Below the pieces are notes generated by a model. That model ran no database searches. It worked only from the letters and a program-made list of their open reading frames with translations, and had not been told where the DNA came from. 64,000 nt of DNA from Bdellovibrio sp. UBA4095 (GTDB lineage Bacteria > Bdellovibrionota > Bdellovibrionia > Bdellovibrionales > Bdellovibrionaceae), in assembly GCA_002381805.1 (NCBI GenBank), contig DFXZ01000004.1:1196085-1260084 (forward strand), given 5' to 3'. A program made the translations under genes and the position numbers. This document shows positions 18,050 through 27,273 of this stretch, piece after piece. How positions within the stretch are numbered: the stretch's first letter is position 1; every line of letters starts with the position of its first letter.

Positions 18050-18081
18050 AAAAAGCCGAGCTGAGAAGCTCGGCTTTTTTT
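18050..18081 (+). terminator. Intrinsic terminator after nuoI
   Basis: A perfect 13-bp stem (AAAAAGCCGAGCT with AGCTCGGCTTTTT) and a GAGA tetraloop end in a T-run. It starts 11 bases after the nuoI stop, closing the nuo operon. The A-run on the left would also let it work for minus-strand transcripts. Confidence 0.9.
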
Positions 18082-18152
18082 ATGGGCTGCTGCCTCTGCC
18101 GCTGCTCAGACCTTGACAAGAAAGTGGGCAGAGGAGTGTACTGGAGGGTATT

Positions 18153-19832
18153 ATGAATAAGCCAGAAGCCAAGCCCGAAGCCGCAAATTTTCTAAAACAA
18201 ATTATCGAAAAAGACCTGGAAACCGGCAAGACGGCAGGAAAAGTGGTTACCCGCTTTCCGCCAGAGCCCAACGGCTACCTTCACCTAGGACACGCAAAAT
18301 CAATCTGCCTTAACTTCGGTTTAGCAGAAGAGTACAAAGGCTTTTGTCATCTGCGTTTTGACGACACGAACCCTCTGACTGAAGACACTGAGTACGTTGA
18401 ATCTATTATGCAAGATGTTCGTTGGTTGGGATTCGACTGGGGAAAGCATCTTCATTATGCCTCCGATTACTTTGAGCAAATCTATCAATGGGCCGAGCAG
18501 TTAATTAAAGACGGAAAGGCTTATGTCGATTCCTTGAACGAAGAAGAACTGCGAAAATATCGGGGTGATTTTACGACGCCTGGACAAGAGAGTCCCTATC
18601 GCACGCGCTCTGTAGAAGAAAATTTAGATTTGTTTCGTCGTATGCGAGCTGGTGAGTTCGCCGAAGGCCAGCACGTGCTTCGCGCCAAAATTGATATGAA
18701 GTCGCCAAACATGAACATGCGCGATCCTTTGCTTTATAGAATTCGCAAAGTCAGTCATCATAGAACGGGCGATACTTGGTGTATCTATCCGATGTATGAT
18801 TTTGCCCATCCTCTGTCAGATGCGATCGAGCATGTGACTCACAGTATTTGTACTCTTGAGTTCCAAGATCACAGACCGTTTTATGACTGGTGTATTCAGA
18901 ACGTGCCGGTTCCCGCAGAGCCGCATCAATACGAGTTCGCTCGAATGAATATGACTTTCCTGGTGATGAGTAAGCGAAAGCTTCTGCAATTGGTAAAAGA
19001 AGGCTTGGTTAGTGGGTGGGACGACCCACGCATGCCGACCATTTCGGCGGTCCGCAGAAGAGGTTACACACCAGAGTCGATTCGCCGATTTGCAAAACGC
19101 ATTGGTGTCTCCAAGGCGGAGAGCCTGATTGATTACGATATACTCGAGGCCTGCGTGCGAGATCATTTAGATGAGATCTCTCATCGAGCCATGGCCGTAC
19201 TTGATCCCATTAAAGTGGTCATCGAGAACTTGCCTGAAGGTCATCATGAAACGATTCAAACTTCTGTTCATCCCAAGAAAGCCGAGCTGGGTAAGCGAAG
19301 TCTTTCGTTCACAAAAGAAGTTTATATTGATGCCGCTGACTTCATGGAGAACCCTCCTGATGATTACTTCCGTTTGGCGCCAGGACGTGAAGTTCGACTT
19401 CGCAATGCTTATGTCATTAAGTGCAAAGAGGTCATCAAGGATGCTTCGGGTAAAGTCGTAGAGCTTCGCTGTGATTATGATTCAGTCACCTTGGGCGGGA
19501 AGCCAACTGCGGATGGTCGCAAGGTTAAAGGTATTGTTCACTGGGTGTCAGCTTCAGACTGTATCGATGCGGAAGTCCGCTTGTACGAACGTCTTTTCAG
19601 CGTGCCGGATCCAGAGGATGTCCCAGAAGGACAAGACTTTAAAGTGCATCTTAATTCGAAGTCATTAACCGTCATTAAGAATGCTAAACTTGAAGCCGGT
19701 TTAGCGAACGCTTCTCTTGAGCATCGTTATCAGTTCGAGCGAGTCGGATATTTCTGTATTGACAGTAAAGACTCTCGCCCAGGTCAGCTGGTCTTTAATC
19801 GTACCGTTGAGCTTGCATCAAGTCTTGCTTAG
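18153..19832 (+). CDS. glnS: Glutaminyl-tRNA synthetase
   Basis: This class I synthetase charges tRNA-Gln with glutamine. The 559-aa protein has the HIGH-type motif in PPEPNGYLHLGHAKSI (about residues 36-51) and the KMSKS-type motif as VMSKRKL (about 272-278), and its length is that of bacterial GlnRS (E. coli about 554 aa). RFPPEPNG and the RFDDTNP strand distinguish GlnRS from GluRS. The start has GGAGGGT about seven bases upstream. Its presence implies direct glutaminylation rather than only the GatCAB route. A weak AT-rich hairpin follows. Confidence 0.95.
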   Translation: MNKPEAKPEAANFLKQIIEKDLETGKTAGKVVTRFPPEPNGYLHLGHAKSICLNFGLAEEYKGFCHLRFDDTNPLTEDTEYVESIMQDVRWLGFDWGKHLHYASDYFEQIYQWAEQLIKDGKAYVDSLNEEELRKYRGDFTTPGQESPYRTRSVEENLDLFRRMRAGEFAEGQHVLRAKIDMKSPNMNMRDPLLYRIRKVSHHRTGDTWCIYPMYDFAHPLSDAIEHVTHSICTLEFQDHRPFYDWCIQNVPVPAEPHQYEFARMNMTFLVMSKRKLLQLVKEGLVSGWDDPRMPTISAVRRRGYTPESIRRFAKRIGVSKAESLIDYDILEACVRDHLDEISHRAMAVLDPIKVVIENLPEGHHETIQTSVHPKKAELGKRSLSFTKEVYIDAADFMENPPDDYFRLAPGREVRLRNAYVIKCKEVIKDASGKVVELRCDYDSVTLGGKPTADGRKVKGIVHWVSASDCIDAEVRLYERLFSVPDPEDVPEGQDFKVHLNSKSLTVIKNAKLEAGLANASLEHRYQFERVGYFCIDSKDSRPGQLVFNRTVELASSLA

Positions 19833-19845
19833 GTCTGGATTTTAT

Positions 19846-19882
19846 AACAAACTCTTCATTAACAAAGATAGAGTTTGTTTTC
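19846..19882 (+). terminator. Candidate terminator after glnS
   Basis: A perfect 10-bp inverted repeat (AACAAACTCT with AGAGTTTGTT) with a 14-base loop lies 13 bases after the glnS stop and ends in GTTTTC. The stem is AT-rich, so I rate it as likely but not strong. Confidence 0.5.
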
Positions 19883-19902
19883 TCCTAAACTAGTTTTTAT
19901 TT

Positions 19903-19917
19903 CTGCCGAAACGGCAG
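19903..19917 (+). promoter_or_regulatory. Hairpin directly before a lipoprotein start codon
   Basis: CTGCCG-AAA-CGGCAG forms a 6-bp GC-rich hairpin ending two bases before the ATG at 19920. It would cover the Shine-Dalgarno-like GGCAGG and may hold translation low or make it conditional. It could also be chance. Confidence 0.35.
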
Positions 19918-19919
19918 GC

Positions 19920-20828
19920 ATGACAACAAAAATTAATTTATTAATCGTATTGAGTTTACTTTGTGTCGGATTGATCTCTTGCGGAGAGCCTGAAGTACCC
20001 GCGATAGGCGAAGCGCCATCGGAAGAGCCAACTCCAACTCCCACACCAACGCCTCTGCCGGATGGGGTGGATGCCGATATCCCTGAAAATGCTGCTCTCT
20101 TTTTTCGCTTAGGCTCACGTTGGGAAGGTTATAGCGAACAGACTCCTTTTGAAAAGTGGCAAGGATGTGAGTTGGCCAACTCTCCAACACCCATGCCGGG
20201 TAGTCCCTCGACGGCAAGCTGTCAGTTAACCATCCCTGAGGGGCAGATGTACCACAGTGATATCGAGTTCAAGATGGGAACTAGGTTTCCAGAGCTATGT
20301 CCGGTGATTGAATTCCAACCCTATTATTATCGCCGCTCAACTGCTGCCATCTCGATGATCGATGACGATGGTGATACTAATACGCCAGAGGTGCAATCGG
20401 GCGGCTATATTCCTCCTGGGAAAGAGGACAGGATTGACTGCCAAAATGGGAAGGTCAAAGAGTGTTGGGGAGGAGCAGCCCCATCAATGCTGGAAAAGTT
20501 TCCAGAAGATCGCTTTAAGTACTTTTTAACTTTAGGCCATCAACAGACGACCTTCGTATTAAAATCAGAAAATAGCCTCCGCTATTACGGTGGCTATAAT
20601 GTGAACTATCTTGTTACAAATGATTTGAACCCCGCTGATCGACTCGTTACAGAAACATCAACTAGCGATCTCAAAGAGCGTGTGTCCAATACCTATCGTG
20701 ATCACAATGTCAGGTGTAAAAACTATTGGGGAGAGACGCTGTTTTCTCTGACAATTATCATCTCCGACGAAAACATGGACGGTGCAGAAAGTGGAACTGC
20801 GCACGATGACTATCCCGACTGGAATTGA
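19920..20828 (+). CDS. Lipoprotein of unknown function with a PT-repeat linker
   Basis: The N-terminus is a lipoprotein signal with lipobox LISC (Cys near residue 22), followed by an acidic and then PTPTPTPTP-rich linker. The remaining about 230 residues are Cys-rich for an envelope protein and contain IDDDGDTNTPEV, a possible calcium-type acidic loop. I recognise no family. The start at 19920 places the signal peptide at the N-terminus; an ATG at 19875 would add 15 residues with no benefit. It lies alone between glnS and a small secreted protein. The presence of several Cys suggests an oxidised extracytoplasmic fold, which is inference. Confidence 0.65.
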   Translation: MTTKINLLIVLSLLCVGLISCGEPEVPAIGEAPSEEPTPTPTPTPLPDGVDADIPENAALFFRLGSRWEGYSEQTPFEKWQGCELANSPTPMPGSPSTASCQLTIPEGQMYHSDIEFKMGTRFPELCPVIEFQPYYYRRSTAAISMIDDDGDTNTPEVQSGGYIPPGKEDRIDCQNGKVKECWGGAAPSMLEKFPEDRFKYFLTLGHQQTTFVLKSENSLRYYGGYNVNYLVTNDLNPADRLVTETSTSDLKERVSNTYRDHNVRCKNYWGETLFSLTIIISDENMDGAESGTAHDDYPDWN

Positions 20829-20899
20829 TCTGACAGCCTGAGCATTTTTCGTTTGCTCTGATTCATAAAGTCTTCCAGACTTACGCCATGGGAGGCTTT

Positions 20900-21319
20900 A
20901 TGAAAAATTTTATTTTATCTTTGGCATTATTATTGGCGCCAGCATTGGCTTCGGCGGATGTTGAAGTGATGGCAGTCAATGGTTCACTTGTTGCTCAAGA
21001 GCAAGCTGCCGACTTTGAGATTACGCATAACGAATACTATCGCTATAACTTCGGCCATGTTTGGTTGAATAATCGCGTTTCCGCTGAGTTCATTGTCACG
21101 GCGCGTGGGCCAGCAAATAGCATCATCAGAGGAATGCGCATTTCGGGCTCAATGTATGACGCTTATTCTAACTGTCCGAGAGTTTTGGTCCCAGGGCAGA
21201 GCTGCTCTGTATTTGTCTATTTCTGGCCTCGTTTTGAGGGATCACATTGGGGCAGACTTGACCTGGCCTTCGCTGACAAGACAATCGTTATCGATCTTTA
21301 TGGCTGGGGAGTTCGTTAG
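20900..21319 (+). CDS. Small secreted protein with an ASH/choice-of-anchor-like fold
   Basis: A 139-aa protein with a clear signal peptide (LLAPALASA). The middle, NCPRVLVPGQSCSVFVYFWP, followed by GRLDLAF and an end in YGWGVR, matches the pattern of immunoglobulin-like ASH/choice-of-anchor D repeats, in which a PG-x-SC turn precedes a strand. The two cysteines may form a disulfide. The start at 20900 has GGGAGG upstream. The stop shares TTAG with the stop of the convergent thpR gene. The function is unknown; surface or periplasmic adhesion is a guess. Confidence 0.6.
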   Translation: MKNFILSLALLLAPALASADVEVMAVNGSLVAQEQAADFEITHNEYYRYNFGHVWLNNRVSAEFIVTARGPANSIIRGMRISGSMYDAYSNCPRVLVPGQSCSVFVYFWPRFEGSHWGRLDLAFADKTIVIDLYGWGVR

Positions 21320-21906
21320 AGTTCCTCTTGTACAGGGGCGGTCAGTTTGCATCTTATCAAAGGAATGTAAACTGGAAAAAGCCCCTGCATTTTTGATTCA
21401 TAGAGTATCACTTCATCGACGTGGATCTTGCCAAAGCTTTTCCTCTTGAATGGAGATATCATATCTTTGACACTCTTCGGATTTTTAAGGCGCGCAATGG
21501 TAAGGTGAGGAACGAAATCTTTTTCGTCTGATTGTAAATGTAGCAGATCTCTTTGTTCTAGCTTCTCTTCCAAATCATTTTTCAGTGTATTCAGAATTTT
21601 TTTATTTTGAACACCCAGCCAAAGCACTCGGGCATCGTGTTCACTCGCAAACGCACCTATATCTTCTATTTTCAAATCGAAGGGACTGTGAGAAGCGCAA
21701 ACTTCTGATAAGCATTCTTCTAAGGTGGATAGTTGCTCTGGAGGGCGGTTTCCCAGAAAGGTCACGGTAATGTGATAATTATCTGCAGGAACCCACTTGA
21801 TCGTTATGTCTTTTTTGTCTGCATTAATGCGCAGTTTTTTATAAGTGGGAATAAAGCTAGTAGCTAGTGGATCGGTGGCATTTAAGGCAAAGAACAGTTT
21901 TTTCAT
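21316..21906 (-). CDS. thpR: RNA 2',3'-cyclic phosphodiesterase (LigT/ThpR family)
   Basis: The 196-aa protein has both H-x-T-x motifs of the 2H phosphoesterase fold: YHITVTFLGNRPPE (about residue 45) and PHLTIARLKNP (about 135), at the usual distance. It also begins with the family pattern LFFALN and ends in the LYESK strand. These enzymes open 2',3'-cyclic phosphates on RNA ends in the cytoplasm. It is the last gene on the minus strand here; the two upstream minus-strand genes are separate by 29 bases and may be cotranscribed. Confidence 0.88.
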   Translation of the reverse strand: MKKLFFALNATDPLATSFIPTYKKLRINADKKDITIKWVPADNYHITVTFLGNRPPEQLSTLEECLSEVCASHSPFDLKIEDIGAFASEHDARVLWLGVQNKKILNTLKNDLEEKLEQRDLLHLQSDEKDFVPHLTIARLKNPKSVKDMISPFKRKSFGKIHVDEVILYESKMQGLFPVYIPLIRCKLTAPVQEEL

Positions 21907-21935
21907 GTGCCGAGGTCCTTTGCCTTAAAGGCAGT

Positions 21936-22349
21936 TTAGCTACAAAGAGACTCAAGAATTTTGAGTGCGTCGCGAGCTTCGCTGGGTAACACAGTGGTTT
22001 TCCCGGCAGAGTTTTGCAAGCGAATTTTGTTGCGGTAGCACTCTTTCGAAGAGATATCTTTCAGATCGATGAGACTAATATATCCTTCGTACTCCGTAAG
22101 GCTACGGTACTCCTCGAGCAAAGGATCCCCATAGCGCAGATCCTCAAAAGCCGGCAGTTCGATGGAATTAAGACGTTGAAAAAGAAAGTCTTTGTATTGC
22201 GATAATAGAAGCAAGCGATCTTGAGTATTTGAAGTTCTGAGTATCTTGCTTTGCACTGTAGCGGCCATACTCTTCGTTTGAAGGTCCTGGAAAGCATTCG
22301 CAGAGTTTACAAGTAAGACGCTGGCAATGAACATGATTAATTTACGCAT
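21936..22349 (-). CDS. Small secreted protein of unknown function
   Basis: A 137-aa protein with a signal peptide ending near NSANA. The mature part is mostly helical with two cysteines (SSKECYRN and the C-terminal LCS), and no family is recognised. The start overlaps the 3' end of the lytic transglycosylase gene by 13 bases, so the pair is probably translated together and may act together on the cell wall. That link rests on position only. Confidence 0.6.
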   Translation of the reverse strand: MRKLIMFIASVLLVNSANAFQDLQTKSMAATVQSKILRTSNTQDRLLLLSQYKDFLFQRLNSIELPAFEDLRYGDPLLEEYRSLTEYEGYISLIDLKDISSKECYRNKIRLQNSAGKTTVLPSEARDALKILESLCS

Positions 22350-23623
22350 GAGCCACCTCCAACATTTTCTTCTATGGTTTTCAGAGTACTCGTAATTGCT
22401 GGGAAATATTTTGAAGTTTCTTTTCTACGAGATGAACTTTTGTTCGCACTGGCCGGAAACTTCTGCATGTACTGTTGAACTTCATTGATGAACTTTTCCG
22501 GATTGGTCACTTTTTTTCCACGATAGGCAGTATTCAGAAGCGACTTTACCGGCGTCCAAGTTCCTGCAGGCCCAGCGTTATGAGACCAGATCATAAGTGC
22601 CCGTTTGACCTTATTTAAGTCATACTCCGACAAAGCAAATTTATTTTTATAGTTCTTGTCCGAAAAGATCATGCGATCCATATCTCTTTTTATACCGCTA
22701 AGGTAAGCAAAGGTGTAGATCATATTCTTTACGGGATTGCCATTTTCGATCGATGTGCGATCACAAGAGTTTTTTAAACCGGTGCGAATAGGTTCTAGCG
22801 AATCCAAGAAGTTTAGTGACATCTCGCCGCACATTCTGTTGGGATTGCCTTCAAGTGAAATACGAATGTCACGCAGTTCATTGATATTTACGTCTTGAAT
22901 CGCAGGATTGGTAAACTGTCCGATGCCGCCTGCACCAGTCGTGCTCGTGGCATTTAAATGGAAGCCGGATTCAACATTAATAAGTGCAAAGACAGCTCGA
23001 ACGTCTAAATTTTGCGTTTCTTCGGAAGCCCCTGGGGCAATAAATTCTTTCATACATGAGCTAACAACATTGAAACTGTTATTAACTAAAGCAAAATAAT
23101 TTTTTGAAATACAAGGTCGGAAAGCGGTTTTTTGTTTTCCGTCGGCCGAGCATTCGCGGAATAGTCGGCTATTGGCATTGAATCGGGATTCCATGCTAAT
23201 TCGTATGCAGGCTGGCTTAATGATTGATGGGGTTTGCAAAGGCATACGTAAGATAGTCCCGAGTGGGCTATGGTGTGAATTTAATTCGTTGCTTAGGCCA
23301 TCCTCGAGATAGTCATTTTGAGAGTTGCATTGCATGTAACGGAGATCGGGTTCGGGCTCGGTACAGTTGATACAATTGGGACTGGTACTGTTGCCGGGCC
23401 GACCTAACATTTTTTGGATCGTATTTGCTCGTTCAGTCACATCGAGCGCATGCTCAATGACCGGGGCTGTTTCTTGCTTTTCATTGTCCAGCTTAAAAGG
23501 CACCGATAGCTCTGAGGAATCCGTAGAGGAATAATCAGATCTTGATAAAGATGTGGAAAGACCCCAGCTCGCAGTGATGCAGAGATTTAAGCATAATAGA
23601 CTAAACAGATACTTTTTTGGCAT
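22337..23623 (-). CDS. Secreted lytic transglycosylase-like protein (SLT fold)
   Basis: A 428-aa exported protein. The signal peptide ends near TASWG. A low-complexity linker region (about 30-110) holds an NCINC pair. The C-terminal half is a goose-lysozyme-like SLT domain: ALINVESGFHLNATSTTGAG holds the catalytic Glu in the E-S-x-F pattern, followed by GGIGQFT and, near residue 335, IWSHNAGPAG, which fits the later family YN-x-G position. It should cleave peptidoglycan glycan strands in the periplasm. The start is set by AGGAGGTG seven bases upstream. It is coupled to a small secreted protein. Confidence 0.75.
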   Translation of the reverse strand: MPKKYLFSLLCLNLCITASWGLSTSLSRSDYSSTDSSELSVPFKLDNEKQETAPVIEHALDVTERANTIQKMLGRPGNSTSPNCINCTEPEPDLRYMQCNSQNDYLEDGLSNELNSHHSPLGTILRMPLQTPSIIKPACIRISMESRFNANSRLFRECSADGKQKTAFRPCISKNYFALVNNSFNVVSSCMKEFIAPGASEETQNLDVRAVFALINVESGFHLNATSTTGAGGIGQFTNPAIQDVNINELRDIRISLEGNPNRMCGEMSLNFLDSLEPIRTGLKNSCDRTSIENGNPVKNMIYTFAYLSGIKRDMDRMIFSDKNYKNKFALSEYDLNKVKRALMIWSHNAGPAGTWTPVKSLLNTAYRGKKVTNPEKFINEVQQYMQKFPASANKSSSRRKETSKYFPAITSTLKTIEENVGGGSCVN

Positions 23624-23710
23624 CTCAGGCACCTCCTTGGGATATATCAGGAGCAAGAGCAAAGCCAGCCACGGATGCCCTTATTTCAATAGCTTAGGTG
23701 TAATCGATCT

Positions 23711-23725
23711 GTCTCAACCTGAGAC
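23711..23725. promoter_or_regulatory. Palindrome GTCTCA-ACC-TGAGAC
   Basis: A perfect 6-bp inverted repeat with a 3-base spacer lies in the 204-base divergent gap between the lytic transglycosylase operon and the YiiX-like gene. A near-identical element (GTCTCA-TCT-TGAGAT) occurs upstream of the sigma54 activator gene at 29836. It may be a shared regulator site. Confidence 0.4.
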
Positions 23726-23827
23726 GCACTATCATGCCGGCAAAAAAAGTCAGGGGAGTGTTTAATCTCTGGTCGAGTTATGAATTCGACGCTTTTTCCG
23801 AAAAGACTCTAATAGCTTGGAGTTTGC

Positions 23828-25354
23828 ATGAATAGGATTTTGCTTCTTTTAGTATTATTGCCGGTTGCGCTTAGCGGATGTCATAGTATGGAGAAAAATC
23901 CATCACCATTTTCACGCAAACCTGCCAATACGGAAGAATTAATCCAGGGCAGTCAGTTGGTCCTTAATGATCTTTTAAATCCACGAGTCTTTAATGCTTC
24001 GACCTGTGCTAGCTATGCAGAAAAGATAGTAAGTTACATGTACTCGCTTCCGGCGGATCATTTCATTCCTAAAAACAGGAACGAACTGGAGTTGCTTAAA
24101 TCGCGTGGTCCCGAAGTTATCGATACGATATTTCAGATTCGTCTGACCTTAAGAAATCGCTTCCAGGAGTTTGATAACGAAGGAAGTTTGACTCGCGAGT
24201 GTACCGAAAGAACTCGGCAGAGCTTAAATTATGCACGGTTTGCCGAAGAATATCTGTTGGACTTCCTTTACCAGCAGAAAGTTTATGTCTTCAAAAAGAC
24301 CCCTATTCTGGTTTCCGAAAAGCCAAGTACCTGGGCCAATCCAGAGTTTGAAAATTTCGAACTGAAAACTGGAGATGTTCTTTTAATTAGAGGGAAATCC
24401 TACGTTTCGGCGATGATTGCACAGATTGCCGATCAAGAAGGAAATTTTTCGCACCTAGCGATAGTCGGAGAGGATTCTAAAGGGCAAAAGTATATTGTGG
24501 AATCTCTGATTCATCTGGGTGCCATCGTAACCCCTTTGGAAAAGTGGCGCCAACAAGAAGATTCGCGCGTGGGTCTCTATCGTCACAAAGATCAAAAGTT
24601 GGCCCAAAAAGCGGGGCGCAATATTTATGATAAGGTTGCCCATGGCAAAAAAAGTTTACGCTATGATTTTGCCATGGATGACAGTGACTATTCTTCTTTA
24701 TTTTGTTCTGAGGTCATTCGTTATGCGTATGATATGGCTTCGGGGGGGCAGCTTCTAGTGCCTAAGTATCGAAGCACAGTCTCCAAATTTAAAAACACTG
24801 AATATCCTAGAAGTCTAGGTGTGACGAAATCCACTCTGTTCGCGCCGTACGATATTGAAGTGGATTCTCGCTTTGATTTTGTGGCGGAGTACCGTTTTTT
24901 CCCTCTCTTACGTCAGGTGCGAATGCAAGACGCAGTTTTGCAAAGTGTTTACACTTGGATGATTGAAAAAAATTATACTTTCGAGTTTGCTCCCGCCCAT
25001 TCGATTAAGGCTTACTTTGCAAAGTTTGTTCGGCAGTTCGGAATTGCAGCAGATACACTTCCAACTTACATGCCGATGGACAGTCTTAAAACAAATGTAC
25101 AGTTTGCCGCCGTAGCAACAGCACTAGAAAAGAACATATATGCCAAGGAAGAACAGTTCTACAAAGAGAATGGTCACTTGCCATCATTCCAGGACATGCT
25201 AGCTATGAATGATGACTTCAGAAAAAAAGATTGTGTTCTGTATCAGGAGTATCTTAAGGAGCGTCGAGAGTCTCTGGGAAAGCGAGATGCTCAACCAAAA
25301 GTTAGATCGTCTTTTCATTGGTTTTTTTCGTCACCTAAAAAGACCTGTGAATAA
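23828..25354 (+). CDS. YiiX/YebB-like permuted papain-fold lipoprotein
   Basis: The N-terminus has a lipoprotein signal with lipobox LSGC (Cys18). The centre (about residues 178-310) matches YiiX/YebB-type NlpC/P60 relatives: LKTGDVLLIRGK, then FSHLAIVGE with the catalytic His, and LFCSEVIRYAYD with the catalytic Cys, in the permuted order seen in that family. Such enzymes act on amide bonds in cell-wall peptides or lipids. There is a 150-residue N-terminal helical domain and a 190-residue C-terminal extension that I do not recognise, so at 508 aa it is more than twice the usual length. It is divergent from the transglycosylase. Confidence 0.75.
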   Translation: MNRILLLLVLLPVALSGCHSMEKNPSPFSRKPANTEELIQGSQLVLNDLLNPRVFNASTCASYAEKIVSYMYSLPADHFIPKNRNELELLKSRGPEVIDTIFQIRLTLRNRFQEFDNEGSLTRECTERTRQSLNYARFAEEYLLDFLYQQKVYVFKKTPILVSEKPSTWANPEFENFELKTGDVLLIRGKSYVSAMIAQIADQEGNFSHLAIVGEDSKGQKYIVESLIHLGAIVTPLEKWRQQEDSRVGLYRHKDQKLAQKAGRNIYDKVAHGKKSLRYDFAMDDSDYSSLFCSEVIRYAYDMASGGQLLVPKYRSTVSKFKNTEYPRSLGVTKSTLFAPYDIEVDSRFDFVAEYRFFPLLRQVRMQDAVLQSVYTWMIEKNYTFEFAPAHSIKAYFAKFVRQFGIAADTLPTYMPMDSLKTNVQFAAVATALEKNIYAKEEQFYKENGHLPSFQDMLAMNDDFRKKDCVLYQEYLKERRESLGKRDAQPKVRSSFHWFFSSPKKTCE

Positions 25355-25383
25355 AAAAAAGGCCTCATTGAGGCCTTTTTTTG
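25354..25383. terminator. Bidirectional terminator between convergent genes
   Basis: GGCCTC-ATT-GAGGCC flanked by an A-run on the left and a T-run on the right sits between the YiiX-like gene (plus) and the desaturase gene (minus). It should end both transcripts. Confidence 0.85.
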
Positions 25384-25388
25384 AGTAG

Positions 25389-26495
25389 TTAAACAGTCCT
25401 CAGGTAGACTTGCCATTGTTTCATGCCCATATTGAACTCAAGTTTAGCAATCTCAAGCTCACGTCGAAGCTCAAGCAACTTGTGATCATAGGCCTCACGC
25501 AGTTCCTCGCGTTTTTTCGCAGCGTCTATTTTGAACTGCTCGTAATCCTCGCGAAGCTTCTTCATGCGGTTTTGCGCCTCGAGGATCTTCTCGCGCATGG
25601 CAATCAGTTTTTCGTCTGCAAAACCCTTCTTTTTCATTTCCAAAGACTCTGCCTGCAATCGTGCTTTAAGAATTTCAATATGGGAAATTTGGCGAAGTTT
25701 GCTGGCAAGTCCCAGGAACTTTAAACTATTGATAACCCATTTAGTGGGGTCCCAGTGATACCACATTATGCCGTTGCGATAGTCGATTTGGAACTTGTGG
25801 TGAAAGTTATGGTAGCCTTCGCCGTGAGTTAAGATAGCTACGAACCAGGAATCTCTTGCCGAGATTTCCTTGGAGTAAGTCTGCTTCCCCAAAGTATGAC
25901 AAAGAGAGTTTACGAAAAAAGTGCTCTGCTGAGTCAAAGCAATTCGCAACCCACCTGCGATAACCAGTCCGCCCAAAGGCGAGCCCATCATCCATCCAAT
26001 AAGAGTCGGCACTCCAAAACCCATAAGAATGGCAAGTGGAACATAGAACCTATGCTGAAACTGAACCATCCAGTCTTTTTCTAAATCTGGTGCCTGGATC
26101 TTAAGGTTGACCGTGTCCTTGTAAAACAACCATCCCATGTGCGCATGCCAGAAGCCTTTATTGATGTTGTAAGGATCTTTTTCGCCATCGATGTGTGCGT
26201 GATGGCGACGATGATCAGAAGACCATTTTAAGGCCGAGCCTTGGAACGCAGAGGCGCCAATCAAAAGAAAAATTGCCTTTGCTACGGGATGCGCATCGTA
26301 ACTTTTGTGCGAAAAAAGGCGATGATACCCAGCCGTTATGCTCAGATTTGTTGCCGCGGCAAATGCGAGTGCGAAAACAAGAATATCTAATTCAAAACCA
26401 AATTTATAGAAATAAAGCGGAGTCAAAATGAGCGTGATAAGAGGGTTTATAATAAGAAAAAGGGCCACTGGCCATTCGATACGTTTTTGATTCAT
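25389..26495 (-). CDS. Acyl-CoA/fatty-acid delta-9 desaturase with a C-terminal coiled coil
   Basis: An integral-membrane di-iron desaturase introducing a double bond into acyl chains. The three histidine boxes are present: HRLFSH (about residue 58), HRRHH (about 95) and HNFHH (about 230). About four membrane helices surround them. After the usual end near residue 275 there is an extra 90-residue segment rich in Lys, Glu, Leu and Met (HIEILKARLQAESLEMKKKG onward) that should form a coiled coil in the cytoplasm. That tail is unusual in this family and may bind a partner or lipid. The start has AGAGG upstream. Confidence 0.88.
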   Translation of the reverse strand: MNQKRIEWPVALFLIINPLITLILTPLYFYKFGFELDILVFALAFAAATNLSITAGYHRLFSHKSYDAHPVAKAIFLLIGASAFQGSALKWSSDHRRHHAHIDGEKDPYNINKGFWHAHMGWLFYKDTVNLKIQAPDLEKDWMVQFQHRFYVPLAILMGFGVPTLIGWMMGSPLGGLVIAGGLRIALTQQSTFFVNSLCHTLGKQTYSKEISARDSWFVAILTHGEGYHNFHHKFQIDYRNGIMWYHWDPTKWVINSLKFLGLASKLRQISHIEILKARLQAESLEMKKKGFADEKLIAMREKILEAQNRMKKLREDYEQFKIDAAKKREELREAYDHKLLELRRELEIAKLEFNMGMKQWQVYLRTV

Positions 26496-26543
26496 TGAAA
26501 TACCTCTGATTCAATTTTAGCAGACCCCACCATATTTCGATAG

Positions 26544-27152
26544 TTAAATAGAAAAGCCAAGAATTAGTTTACCGTATGCGCCGCTCAGATTGATATCCTG
26601 TAAATTGCCTGATGCGTCTTTTGCGTTTTGCCACTGAAGTTCATTATAGCCGACTTCAGCTCCAATTAAAAAGTCGATGACCTTGAAGCCTGCTTCGAGG
26701 CCCGCACTATACGACTCGGCTGTTTTCGAGTTGATGTTGGATTTTTCGACTTCTAGCTCGCGAGCTTTGGCGTTGAAGGAGTGTGAAAGTCCATAGGAAA
26801 AAGTTGGACCAAAATAAAACGTGCTGTCGATCGGACGCCACTGCACTAAAAATGCAGTTCTGTTGAAGGAGAGGTTTAAATCCAGCTCTTCTGTTTGTTT
26901 CTGTGCGCCCAGACTTTCATAACGAACACCAAAGGCGGGCAGGTAAGGAACGGGAAGCTTAATCAAGCCATCAGCTCCGAGACCGGAAAAACTTTTGTTA
27001 AGCGAAGTTTGCGAGACGCAGTCGCCGCAAAGCTCGTTTACAGATGTTGTTGCCGATCCGAGACCGTAAGAAACGCGAGCCTCGACCAGCGCTTGAGCAG
27101 AGAACGAAAAGGTACCTAGGGACGCGATGAGGCAGGTCAACACGAACTTCAT
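26544..27152 (-). CDS. Outer-membrane beta-barrel protein of unknown function
   Basis: A 202-aa protein with a signal peptide ending near SAQALV. The rest shows alternating hydrophobic strands with many Tyr and Gly and ends in an aromatic-type strand (YGKLILGFSI), as in small 8-strand OmpW/OmpX-like barrels. An early LCGDCV pair may form a disulfide in a loop. It lies 48 bases before the desaturase gene on the same strand, so cotranscription is possible. Confidence 0.65.
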   Translation of the reverse strand: MKFVLTCLIASLGTFSFSAQALVEARVSYGLGSATTSVNELCGDCVSQTSLNKSFSGLGADGLIKLPVPYLPAFGVRYESLGAQKQTEELDLNLSFNRTAFLVQWRPIDSTFYFGPTFSYGLSHSFNAKARELEVEKSNINSKTAESYSAGLEAGFKVIDFLIGAEVGYNELQWQNAKDASGNLQDINLSGAYGKLILGFSI

Positions 27153-27273
27153 GAAGACTCCTTTGCGAGGGGCTTTTAGTTTACTGCGCGCAGGAATATG
27201 GGCACAAGAATCAATGAAAACAAGACCATCGTCGGAGGTCCTTTTGGGAGGGAATCTGATAGGTTAGTAAGAT

